NCBI GenBank assembly: GCA_910585605.1
Contig: CAJUFL010000012.1
Location: forward strand, 13,393-77,392
Reading direction: 5' to 3'
DNA from: an uncultured Lachnospiraceae bacterium
Lineage (GTDB): Bacteria > Bacillota > Clostridia > Lachnospirales > Lachnospiraceae
DNA length: 64,000 nt
The position numbers were made by a program, and so were the translations under genes. Below are positions 35,379 to 43,916 of the stretch, one piece after another. The number at the start of each line of letters is the position of its first letter. Position 1 is the first letter of the stretch. The notes under the pieces were generated by a model that saw only the letters and a program-made list of their open reading frames with translations, searched no databases and was not told the DNA's origin.

Positions 35379-35531
35379 CTATTTTATATTTCTTTTTTTA
35401 CACGACTTGCAGCCTTCGCTTGTCCCGCCGCAGCCACAGCTACAGCCGCCTTCTTTTCCGCTTTTCCAGCGGTATCGAAGAACAAAGAAGACTGCTGCTC
35501 CCAATAATGTTAAAACGATAAAATCTGCCAT
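35379..35531 (-). CDS. FeoB-associated Cys-rich membrane protein
   Basis: A 50-residue protein with one N-terminal helix (MADFIVLTLLGAAVFFVLRY) followed by a Cys-rich tail, CSCGCGG and CKSCKKR, matching the FeoB-associated Cys-rich family. Such proteins usually lie next to feoB, but here feoAB is 22 kb away. I set the start at MADF, after GGGAAAATT, rather than the 11-codon longer frame. A role in iron handling is inferred from the family. Confidence 0.8.
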   Translation of the reverse strand: MADFIVLTLLGAAVFFVLRYRWKSGKEGGCSCGCGGTSEGCKSCKKRNIK

Positions 35532-35659
35532 AATTTTCCCATCTGCACGAACCGTACAATGCACTGCTTTTACAACAATATCCGGTGACTTATTATAATC
35601 TTCTTCTAATGCTTTTATCCATTTGCCACTAATAACATTTTACTACAAAGACCGACCGG

Positions 35660-35706
35660 TTAAAAGAAAATTTTTAATAATGCAATCTATAAAAATTTTC
35701 TTTTAA
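35660..35706 (-). terminator. AT-rich hairpin after the D,D-carboxypeptidase gene
   Basis: A perfect 16-bp inverted repeat: TTAAAAGAAAATTTTT (35660-35675) and its complement (35691-35706), 15-nt loop. It lies 13 bp beyond the stop of the minus-strand gene and has T-rich arms. Confidence 0.65.
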
Positions 35707-35718
35707 TTATAATCAAAT

Positions 35719-36810
35719 CTACTCATTCTGCTCACTCACTGTAATCCTGCATTTCAGTGTTTTACCATAAACCTTAGCAGAAATTACAGTTTTTCCTGCT
35801 TTTTTAGCAGTTACCCTACCATTCTTGTCAACTGTGGCAACACTCTTATCCTTACTGCTCCATTGTACATCAGCCTTGATTCCTTTCACCTTTAATTTTA
35901 TGGAGGAACCGACTTCCATTTCTACAGAGGATTTATTCAGCAAAAGACTCTTTTGAACCTCTTTGGCATTCTTTTTACATGCGGAAATCATCTTCCTTGC
36001 ATCATGAAAACGTTCACCATCTCCGGAGCTTCCCAACGTCACAATCACATAGGAATGTCCCTTATATGTATAAACCCCGGCAAAGCAATATTTTGCAGTC
36101 CAGCCACTGCCTGTCTTACCAATGCAATAGTAATCCTTACTGCCCAGCAAATGATTCGTGCTGGTGACAGAATGGTATCTGCCACCTATGCTTTTGAAGG
36201 AATAACTCTTCTTTTTCAGAATTTTCCGGATTGTGCCATTATTATAGGCATATCGCATAATCAATGCCAAGTCATATGCCGTGGTATAATGTGTTTTGCT
36301 GGAACGCAGTCCGTTAGGCGTTCCGAAATATGTATTTTTGCAGCCTATCTTTTTTGCTTTCTTATTGACCTCTTTCATAAACTTATCCACACTGCCGCTG
36401 GTTCCTTCTGCCACCGCTATTGCACAGTCGTTAGCAGAAGGAAGCAGCATTGCATGTAAGAGGTCCCAGAGGTAATAACTGTCACCGGTGCTCATCCCCA
36501 GCCTGACTCCGGTTACGCTGTTTGCATTTGAAGAAATTCTTATCTTCTTTTTCAATGACTTATTTTTCTCCACTGCCACAATGGCAGTCATCAGCTTCGT
36601 GGTACTGGCATTATGGCATTTGATATTTGCGTTCTTTTTATATAAGACCTTGCCACTGTCTAAGTCCATGATAATCGCACGCTTACCGCTTAAGGACAGG
36701 GATATCTTGGATGTCTTTGCGTATACCGGGCAGGATGTTACCAGCAGCATAGTTGCTATTAAAATGGTTGTTAAAAATGTTTTTCCTTGCTTTGTAATGT
36801 GCGTAATCAT
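35719..36810 (-). CDS. D-alanyl-D-alanine carboxypeptidase (DacF-like) with C-terminal Ig-like domain
   Basis: A 363-residue secreted serine peptidase trimming peptidoglycan stem peptides. The signal peptide ends near PVYAK. The SxxK motif is ASTTKLMTA, SxN is LLPSANDC and the KTG box is IGKTGSGW, so the active site is complete. Residues about 280-363 form a bacterial Ig-like (Big_2) domain: VQWSSKDKSVATVDKNGRVT and GKTVISAKVYGKTLK. That domain probably binds wall or surface polymer. It follows a weak AGAAAGAAG site. Confidence 0.92.
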   Translation of the reverse strand: MITHITKQGKTFLTTILIATMLLVTSCPVYAKTSKISLSLSGKRAIIMDLDSGKVLYKKNANIKCHNASTTKLMTAIVAVEKNKSLKKKIRISSNANSVTGVRLGMSTGDSYYLWDLLHAMLLPSANDCAIAVAEGTSGSVDKFMKEVNKKAKKIGCKNTYFGTPNGLRSSKTHYTTAYDLALIMRYAYNNGTIRKILKKKSYSFKSIGGRYHSVTSTNHLLGSKDYYCIGKTGSGWTAKYCFAGVYTYKGHSYVIVTLGSSGDGERFHDARKMISACKKNAKEVQKSLLLNKSSVEMEVGSSIKLKVKGIKADVQWSSKDKSVATVDKNGRVTAKKAGKTVISAKVYGKTLKCRITVSEQNE

Positions 36811-36918
36811 ATTGTTGTCTTCTTTCTATTTCTGTTTTTTGTTTTAAAAGAGCACTGCCGTCTATCTTCTATCGCTCTCTTTCCCTGAAATGTACTGCTT
36901 TCACACATCCGTTTTATA

Positions 36919-38271
36919 TTATGGTCGGAATCTAAGTTCCCAATAATCGCTAGAATCCGCTTTATTCGGTATCATCCGGATATGATATGTCCTTTTCCCT
37001 TTTTTCAATTCTACTGTATCGCCATCAAAATAGAAAGCCTTTTTTACCTTAATTGAATTTTTATTTTTGCTATAGGTAACATTTGCAGGTTTTTGTGTGC
37101 ATTTATATCCGGTTCCCAAGAAGTTTTTAAAGGATACTGTCTGCCCTTTCTTTGCCGCATAAAGAATAGTTAAATTCTTATACCCTGTCAAATCAAGCTT
37201 CTTGATTTTGCTTCCGTAATAGGAAATAATTCGCAGCTTCTTGTTATTTTTCAGATTTAATAAAGAAATTTTTGTGTTACTGCAATATAAAGCAGATAAG
37301 TTCTTATTTTGTGTTACATCAAGGGATTTTAAGTTCTTATTTCCACTTAAAGAAACTTCCACCAGCTTCTTATTTTTCTTTATGTTAATACTTTTCAATT
37401 TATTTTTCCCTGCATAAAGGCATCTTAGATTCTTACATTTGCTGACATCCAATTTGGTGAGCCGGTTTCCATAGCAATACAATTCCTGTAAAGATTTCGG
37501 CAGCTTCAAGGATGTTAGTTTACTATTTTCACATATCAGCCATTTTAATCTATTATGCTTTGAAAAGTCCAATTTGGTCAGTTTTGTATCACATATAAAA
37601 ACATTTACTAATTTCGTCAGATTATTTAATCCCTTAATCTGGTTTATCTTTTCCCCTGATAGTCCTAATGTCTTCAAATTTACCATATCGGATACATCCG
37701 CACAGGTGCATAAACTGGTATCCTCTAGATAATACTCTGTCAGTTGGGCTTGTATAGATTGTGTGAATCCTTCCAGACTGGCAAGCTTACTGCCAGACAA
37801 GTTTAAGAATGTTACCCTGGGAATATTCATATTCAATTTAACCGTTCCGTTACTGCTAAAACGAAAGCTCGTGATATATGGTGCATCAATACTGACTGTT
37901 GCTGCATCACTGTTATCAACACTAACGGATTTTAAGCCTGTCTGATAAAAGGAAGCCGTACTGCCTGCAAATTGACAAATTTCAATTTCTTCCAGTTTCG
38001 TCAGCTTTTCAATGCCGGATAAATCTTTAACGATTCCATGTTCAAAGCCAATATACAATTCCTTAATATCATCTGTCTCAATCACTTCAAAATCTTCATC
38101 CCCATCGTAACCAGTAAAATATTCCTTCATCACTGCCTGTCTGACAGCCGCATCCTTGAACTCACTGATTTTCATTTCCTCTGCAAAAGCTGTATTGCCC
38201 ATGGATAGGATTCCCATCAACATCAATACGCCTGTTGATAAGCATTTAATTAATTTCTTTGTTGTTTTCAT
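36919..38271 (-). CDS. Secreted leucine-rich repeat protein
   Basis: 450 residues with a signal peptide (LSTGVLMLMGILSMGNTAFA-EE). The body is a solenoid of LRRs resembling internalin/BspA types: LPKSLQELYCYGNRLTKLDV, CKNLRCLYAGKNKLKSINIK, NKKLVEVSLSGNKNLKSLDV and LTGYKNLTILYAAKKG. A short beta domain closes it (TYHIRMIPNKADSSDYWELR). GGGAGAAAAAC precedes the ATG. No sortase motif or membrane anchor is seen. It lies between two carboxypeptidase genes on the same strand. Probable adhesion or ligand binding. Confidence 0.82.
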   Translation of the reverse strand: MKTTKKLIKCLSTGVLMLMGILSMGNTAFAEEMKISEFKDAAVRQAVMKEYFTGYDGDEDFEVIETDDIKELYIGFEHGIVKDLSGIEKLTKLEEIEICQFAGSTASFYQTGLKSVSVDNSDAATVSIDAPYITSFRFSSNGTVKLNMNIPRVTFLNLSGSKLASLEGFTQSIQAQLTEYYLEDTSLCTCADVSDMVNLKTLGLSGEKINQIKGLNNLTKLVNVFICDTKLTKLDFSKHNRLKWLICENSKLTSLKLPKSLQELYCYGNRLTKLDVSKCKNLRCLYAGKNKLKSINIKKNKKLVEVSLSGNKNLKSLDVTQNKNLSALYCSNTKISLLNLKNNKKLRIISYYGSKIKKLDLTGYKNLTILYAAKKGQTVSFKNFLGTGYKCTQKPANVTYSKNKNSIKVKKAFYFDGDTVELKKGKRTYHIRMIPNKADSSDYWELRFRP

Positions 38272-38333
38272 TGTTTTTCTCCCTTACTAATTAAATCACC
38301 AAAATAATATACTTTACATTGTCCCTTATTTCA

Positions 38334-39464
38334 TCAAAGCTCCTTCTCCATACTTTTCTCAGAAAAATCTGTCACCATAGAACGTATAAGCATTCGCATG
38401 TAAATCCGGGCATACGCATTCTTTGCATCTAAAATATGAAACGGTTCCGTCTGCTGGTCCCCCTCTGCTTTTGCCGTTACCAGAATGTATTCTTTTTCAC
38501 CCAGCCTGGCTAAGCTTGCCAGACAAAGACCTGCCTGCGTTGTATATCCCGTCTTTCCCCCAAGAATTTCGCCTCCGATTACCTCTGCATCACCCAGCTT
38601 CTCAAACATGGTACTGTAAAATGTGATACCCTCGGGATGCTGTTTGGAGGGGGTGGTAGTATAGCTTCTGCATGTAAAAGCTTCTTTAAAGCTTCCATTC
38701 TTCAACGCATGCTGTAAAAGAATAGAAATATCCTTTGCTGTGGAATAATGGTCGGGATTCTGAAGTCCGGTGACGTTACAAAAATGCGTATTCTCCATTC
38801 CCAGACTTTCAGCTTTGCGATTCATCAATTCCACAAAAGTCTCTTCCGAACCGGCAATTCTATCTGCAAAAGCCAAACAGCACTCTGCTCCCGACGGAAG
38901 AAGAATACCATATAACAAATCCTGTAAACGGACTGTTTCATCCAGCTCAAAGCCTGCCACAGAAGCATTTTCCTCATACAGGTTCTGAAAAATATCCGAA
39001 GAAAGTGTAATAACCTCATCCATGTTCTCCGTATTTTCAATGGCAAGAACAGCTGTCATAATCTTAGTAAGGGATGCAGGATATATTCTGTCCCTGGCAT
39101 TATGCTCTGCCAAAACCTCCCCTGACTCTAAATCAACCGAAATCATATACGGACTATATAAATATTCCATTTCATCTTTTGTTTCTGAACTATCTTCATA
39201 TGGCTCTTCCACCGCAAAAATGATTTCTTCCTGTTCCTCTTTTTCATTGTTTTCTTTTGCTCTGGTTTTATTATTGCTTTCTTCCAGATATGGAGAGAAC
39301 TCCTGTTGTTTCAAAAGAGAATGCATTGCCTCACTATCGAAAACAAGAAGTGCGATAAGGCTGGAAATACACAAAAATCTGCTATATTTCCATAGAATTC
39401 GTAACCGATACTCTCCTGTTTTGTATTGATTTCTTAACATTAGTTTTTGTAGTATTGTTTTCAT
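38334..39464 (-). CDS. D-alanyl-D-alanine carboxypeptidase with altered SxN motif
   Basis: A 376-residue peptidase with an N-terminal membrane helix (FLCISSLIALLVFDSE, about residues 29-44) and an acidic linker. The SxxK motif is YPASLTKIMTA and the KTG box is GGKTGYT. At the SxN position the sequence is LLPSGAECC, with Ala in place of Asn. Such replacements occur in Clostridial relatives, but activity cannot be assumed. No clear ribosome site is present before the first ATG or the ninth codon, so the start is uncertain. Confidence 0.85.
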   Translation of the reverse strand: MKTILQKLMLRNQYKTGEYRLRILWKYSRFLCISSLIALLVFDSEAMHSLLKQQEFSPYLEESNNKTRAKENNEKEEQEEIIFAVEEPYEDSSETKDEMEYLYSPYMISVDLESGEVLAEHNARDRIYPASLTKIMTAVLAIENTENMDEVITLSSDIFQNLYEENASVAGFELDETVRLQDLLYGILLPSGAECCLAFADRIAGSEETFVELMNRKAESLGMENTHFCNVTGLQNPDHYSTAKDISILLQHALKNGSFKEAFTCRSYTTTPSKQHPEGITFYSTMFEKLGDAEVIGGEILGGKTGYTTQAGLCLASLARLGEKEYILVTAKAEGDQQTEPFHILDAKNAYARIYMRMLIRSMVTDFSEKSMEKEL

Positions 39465-39656
39465 AATAATTAATTACATTATCATTTAAATGATTTTTTA
39501 TCTTTTGTATAAATACCTATACAAAATACATTGTTCGGATTCTACCTTTAATTCTTCCTCACTATAATATTTTAACCACGGCTTATCTCTGGATGGACAT
39601 CCTATCATTTATGGATCCATATTTGTTTTCTTTGTATAAGTAGTTCCTTTATAGAT

Positions 39657-40433
39657 TCATTCATCATCATCATTTTTCAAAAATTTTTCATCAAATGACA
39701 TTTTTTCTATGACCGTCTCTGGGGTTCCAAGTTCTTTTAGGACTTCTTTTATTCTTTCCCATACTTCATCACTTTCTATACCTAATAATTTAGGATTACC
39801 AGATGTGCGGTCAATATTCGAAACATATACTGCCAAATTATTCTTTCTGTCGCATTCTCCTTTTGTATAAACAACATATTCTTTCTTTGTATCCTTAAAT
39901 TCAAAAGCAATTACTACTTCAACCTCTTCAACATACCCATCCTCATTAGTTATTGTCATAATTTTTCTACGTGGTTCCTCCCCTAAAATCTCTAAACTTT
40001 CCATTTCAGCATACTCTTTTATATTCTTCACCAAAGACTTAAACTCACTACTTGATTCTTCTCTATAATCAACACCTTTTTTCCCTTTTGCCCATATCGG
40101 AAGTGATAATTCCCAGTCTCCAGAAAAAAGAACGGGAATATATTTTAATTCATCATATTTATCCACAACGCTGGCCGTAATTATATTCCATTCAGTTGCC
40201 ACCCCACCTTTCCTTTCATCTGCTCTTTTCTTATACTCTGGAGTACATATGAACAAAACAAAATCACATATTTCTATTTTTTCCATAAATGCAGAAAATC
40301 TTTCTCCATATTTTATATCATCAAATAGTAGTACATTCATTCCCTTCCTTCTTAATCTATCAGCGAATGCCTTTACCCTCCTAGAATGCTCTTCTGACTC
40401 AACCGAATACGAAATAAAAACCTTTGGTACCAT
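39657..40433 (-). CDS. TIR/SEFIR-domain protein fused to DUF1292 (copy 1)
   Basis: A 258-residue cytosolic protein. Residues 1-140 are a TIR/SEFIR domain: PKVFISYSVESEEHSRRVKA (box 1), FDDIKYGERFSAFMEKIEIC, FVLFICTPEYKKRADERKGG followed by VATEW, whose Glu is at the catalytic position of NADase-type TIR domains, and IPVLFSGDWELSLPIW. Residues about 160-245 match DUF1292 (YrzB type): ITNEDGYVEEVEVVIAFEFK, YVVYTKGE, LAVYVSNI and ESDEVWERIKEVLKEL. AAGGAGTG precedes the ATG. A paralogue of the same architecture lies 122 bp upstream. Possible NAD-cleaving immune or signalling effector; the function is not established. Confidence 0.8.
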   Translation of the reverse strand: MVPKVFISYSVESEEHSRRVKAFADRLRRKGMNVLLFDDIKYGERFSAFMEKIEICDFVLFICTPEYKKRADERKGGVATEWNIITASVVDKYDELKYIPVLFSGDWELSLPIWAKGKKGVDYREESSSEFKSLVKNIKEYAEMESLEILGEEPRRKIMTITNEDGYVEEVEVVIAFEFKDTKKEYVVYTKGECDRKNNLAVYVSNIDRTSGNPKLLGIESDEVWERIKEVLKELGTPETVIEKMSFDEKFLKNDDDE

Positions 40434-40555
40434 AAATACACTCCTTGTATGATAAGTTTGTAGACCTCATTTAGAGGTTACCAACTATCCTAATAATTAT
40501 CTTGTTCTTTGCTATTTTCATTAACCGAAACTTTTTTGCATTAATAGCTCTGTAA

Positions 40556-41293
40556 CTAATTGTCTATATCATTATTCATACCTAATTTCCACAAAATATT
40601 CTTTATTATTTTCCACTCCGTTTCATCGTCAATTCCAGTTAATATGGCATTGTCTCCCTTTTCAATAATTTTTGATACATATATAATCACATTCTCCCCC
40701 CTAGCCGTTTCATCATCCGAATAAACAATATATTCCTCTCCTGTATCTATCAATTTAAATGCCGACACTATATTATATTTTTCAAGTGTTCCGTCTACCT
40801 GTTCCACTGTAAATGTTCTGCATATACCTTCTTCACATACCTCCTCCATTTCACGAATATCTACATATTTATTAACTGCATTGACAAAATACATTAACTC
40901 TTCTTCCGATTCTTCTCTATAATCAATCCCCTTTTTACCAACCGCCCATACCGGAAGGGAAGTGCTCCAATCTCCAGAAAATAAAACCGGAATTATTTTT
41001 AGTTCATTACCATGAGTAATAATACTAGATATAATTATATCTCTTTCATTTACAACTCCACCTCCACTTTGTATTCTTTCAGTTCTCCTTTTATAATCTG
41101 GTGTACATATCAATAAAACAAAATCACACTTTTCAATATCTTCAAGAAACCGTGTGATACGTTCTCCAAATCGCATATCGTCAAATGTAAACACCTTAAA
41201 GCCTTGATTTCTTAATTTTTTAACAAAATGTTGTATTTTCTTTCCGTGCTCTTCAGATTCTACAGCATAAGAAATAAAAATATGAGGTATCAT
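40556..41293 (-). CDS. TIR/SEFIR-domain protein fused to DUF1292 (copy 2)
   Basis: A 245-residue paralogue of the preceding protein. The TIR/SEFIR part has PHIFISYAVESEEHGKKIQH, FDDMRFGERITRFLEDIEKC, FVLLICTPDYKRRTE, GGGVVNERDII (candidate catalytic Glu) and IPVLFSGDWSTSLPVWAVGK. The DUF1292 part spans about 165-240: TVEQVDGTLEKYNIVSAFKL, EEYIVYSDDE, VIIYVSKI and DDETEWKIIKNILWKLG. The two copies differ at many positions throughout, so the duplication is old. AGAGGATAAAG precedes the ATG. It begins 30 bp after a secreted LRR gene. Confidence 0.8.
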   Translation of the reverse strand: MIPHIFISYAVESEEHGKKIQHFVKKLRNQGFKVFTFDDMRFGERITRFLEDIEKCDFVLLICTPDYKRRTERIQSGGGVVNERDIIISSIITHGNELKIIPVLFSGDWSTSLPVWAVGKKGIDYREESEEELMYFVNAVNKYVDIREMEEVCEEGICRTFTVEQVDGTLEKYNIVSAFKLIDTGEEYIVYSDDETARGENVIIYVSKIIEKGDNAILTGIDDETEWKIIKNILWKLGMNNDIDN

Positions 41294-41323
41294 AACTTTA
41301 TCCTCTTTAATCTTTTATATTTG

Positions 41324-43804
41324 TTACTTTTTCACCTTAACGTTTTTATTTCCCTTTTTCCCTAAGAACTTCTTATAGGATGATACTTTCTTCTTTGGTA
41401 CCTTAATTGTCAGCTTCTTATTTGTTCCCTTAAATGCATTTTTACCAACACTCTTTGATGTAAGCTTTGTTGACTTGATTGTTATTGTCTTCAAATTCTT
41501 ATCCCCATAAAATGCATTGCTGCCAATTGACTTAAGGGTAGTAGATTTCAATGTGACAGATTTTAATTTTTTGCAATTTTTAAAGGCATTCTTCCCGATT
41601 GAGGTTATATTCTTACCAACGGTTACCTTGGTGAGCTTTTTATTGTTTGCTAAGGCGTCAGGAGCTATGCTGGTTACTTTGTAGGTATGACTGTCAAAGG
41701 TGATGGATACAGGAATAGTAATTGAAGTTTTATTCTTATTTATTGGTTTTATGTAGGTAACTTCTTTCTCTGAAGGAGTTGTCTTCGTTACTTTATATTC
41801 TCCATTACCTATAATTACCTGTGTTCCGACTACCGGCACAGTCTGCTCATTCATAATTTCTTTTTGCTTCTCATTATTCGTATTTAATGCTACAAATGGT
41901 ACATTATATTTATCAGCAAACTTCTCTGCATAGCTTCCTTTATAACCATAAATTGTCATAGTATAATCTTCCATATCAATATACCAAGTATTCATGTCAA
42001 TTTCAGTTACACTTTCTGGAATTATCATTGTCCCTATAAAATCAACAATGCGCTCTCCGTCACAAATACGATTTACACCATTGGGAATTATAACATCCCC
42101 ACCCATATCTATCGGAAATTTATAAATTATTTTCATATCTTTGGAATAAAGCCATCCATCTTTAGCAACATAATTTTCATTCATATCGCTTACATAATAT
42201 TTTGTAATACTTGTATTTTCATATTCATATGCCTCATCTGAAAATTCAAATGCTGCACCCAATGTTATTTCATTAAATCCCTTACAAAAAATTGTTTTTG
42301 GTACTGATACTACCGTGTCCGGCATGATATACATACCACTTTTTCCATTTGGGCAAAGCAATAGCTCTGTCATATCTTTAGAATAAAGCCATCCATCTTT
42401 AGCAGTATAATTTAGATTTTTTTCACTTACATAATAATTTTTAATTTTTGTATTTTCATATTCATATAATGGACTTGTAAATTCAAATGCCGCACCTAAT
42501 GTTATCTCACTAACCCGAAAGAACGTTGAAGCCGGAACTGATACAACTGTATCTGGCATAACATATGCACCACTTTTCCCAATTGGATAGAGCAATAATT
42601 TAGTCATATCTGAATTATAAACAATATTGTCTACAGCTTTCATATATGGATTATCATTCGAAACTATTATCGTTGTTAAATTATTGGAATCTGTTAATTC
42701 CTCCAGCAAAAGATCAGCACTATTGTTATAGTAATACTCTTCTTGCCTATTAATAAGATTCTTTCCAATGGTAATCTTTTCTAATTCCTTGCAATTATAA
42801 AATGCATAACTATCAACAAATGTAACCGAATCTGGTATTACAATCTCAGTTGCCCTACTATACGAAAAAGCACTATATCCTATTTTCTTAACTGTATCTG
42901 GTATTGTAATTGTTCCTGTTTTCGCACATGGACAAATTTTTATCTCTGTTTTATCTTTATTGTATAATATACCATCTGCACTTGAATAATCAGTATGCTC
43001 CGAAACAACCGATATACTATTTAAAGACTTCGCATTTACAAAGGTTGTTTCATCAACATACATATTGCTTTCTATATTAAATGTACCATTTTTACCGCCA
43101 GGATATGTAATAACATCTATTTCTGTAGAATATGGATTTCCATTTTCATCTATGTATTTATAAGTACACAATACACCTTCCAAATCAAAATAATATGAAT
43201 TTCCATCTGCCACATATATTCCTGTCGCACTCCAACAGTCAAAAAAAGCATAGTTACCGATATATGTAACGCTTGAAGGAATACTAATTTTTTCCAAAGA
43301 GTTACATCCGTCAAAAGCATGTGCCCCTATATGAGTCAGACCCTCTGGTATTATAATATTTTTAAGATTTTTACAATTCCAGAAAGCCCATGAATCAATT
43401 TCTCTTAAACCGGCGGGAACTATGATACTCTCCAACTTATCAGTCTCACTAAATGCATTTCTACCAATATATAATAGTGTATCCGGCAACGTAATTTTAG
43501 ACACATAATATTTTATACCCAAAGAACAGTCTGTTTCATAATCCTCTCCGAAATAATCACCTATACCTATAACTTTTAATCCATCTAAAGTTGAAGGAAT
43601 GTTCCAAGTCAAATTCTCATCCTCAGTTTCATAATAATCTTTACCATCATCATATCCTACTATCCAAGCACCCTTTTCATCCTCTACATATGTATAATAT
43701 CCGCATGTTTTTTCAACAGTTTCTGCATTTACCATATCATTTTTAATACCTATTAATATTATCATCCATAATATACTTACTATTACAATCATCTTCTTTT
43801 TCAT
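41324..43804 (-). CDS. BspA-type leucine-rich repeat surface protein
   Basis: 826 residues with a signal peptide ending near MVNAE. It is built almost entirely of LRR_5 (BspA/Treponema) repeats: INKITLPD-type units such as VSKITLPDTLLYIGRNAFSE, GLTHIGAHAFDGCNSLEKIS and ATEIVIPDSVTFVDSYAFYN. Longer spacer units (YVSEKNLNYTAKDGWLYSKD, present twice) alternate with them. The last 120 residues form the Lys-rich LRR_5 tail shared with the proteins at 3999 and 43917. Family members act as adhesins; no wall-sorting motif is present. Confidence 0.87.
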   Translation of the reverse strand: MKKKMIVIVSILWMIILIGIKNDMVNAETVEKTCGYYTYVEDEKGAWIVGYDDGKDYYETEDENLTWNIPSTLDGLKVIGIGDYFGEDYETDCSLGIKYYVSKITLPDTLLYIGRNAFSETDKLESIIVPAGLREIDSWAFWNCKNLKNIIIPEGLTHIGAHAFDGCNSLEKISIPSSVTYIGNYAFFDCWSATGIYVADGNSYYFDLEGVLCTYKYIDENGNPYSTEIDVITYPGGKNGTFNIESNMYVDETTFVNAKSLNSISVVSEHTDYSSADGILYNKDKTEIKICPCAKTGTITIPDTVKKIGYSAFSYSRATEIVIPDSVTFVDSYAFYNCKELEKITIGKNLINRQEEYYYNNSADLLLEELTDSNNLTTIIVSNDNPYMKAVDNIVYNSDMTKLLLYPIGKSGAYVMPDTVVSVPASTFFRVSEITLGAAFEFTSPLYEYENTKIKNYYVSEKNLNYTAKDGWLYSKDMTELLLCPNGKSGMYIMPDTVVSVPKTIFCKGFNEITLGAAFEFSDEAYEYENTSITKYYVSDMNENYVAKDGWLYSKDMKIIYKFPIDMGGDVIIPNGVNRICDGERIVDFIGTMIIPESVTEIDMNTWYIDMEDYTMTIYGYKGSYAEKFADKYNVPFVALNTNNEKQKEIMNEQTVPVVGTQVIIGNGEYKVTKTTPSEKEVTYIKPINKNKTSITIPVSITFDSHTYKVTSIAPDALANNKKLTKVTVGKNITSIGKNAFKNCKKLKSVTLKSTTLKSIGSNAFYGDKNLKTITIKSTKLTSKSVGKNAFKGTNKKLTIKVPKKKVSSYKKFLGKKGNKNVKVKK

Positions 43805-43916
43805 ATATTTATCCCTCTCTTCAGCACTGCCCTTCTCTCGTGTATTCCAATACTTAATACTAACTAAAGCATTCCTTTCTTTTTCTAATATTTGTGTCTA
43901 CTTACTTGACTATGGT

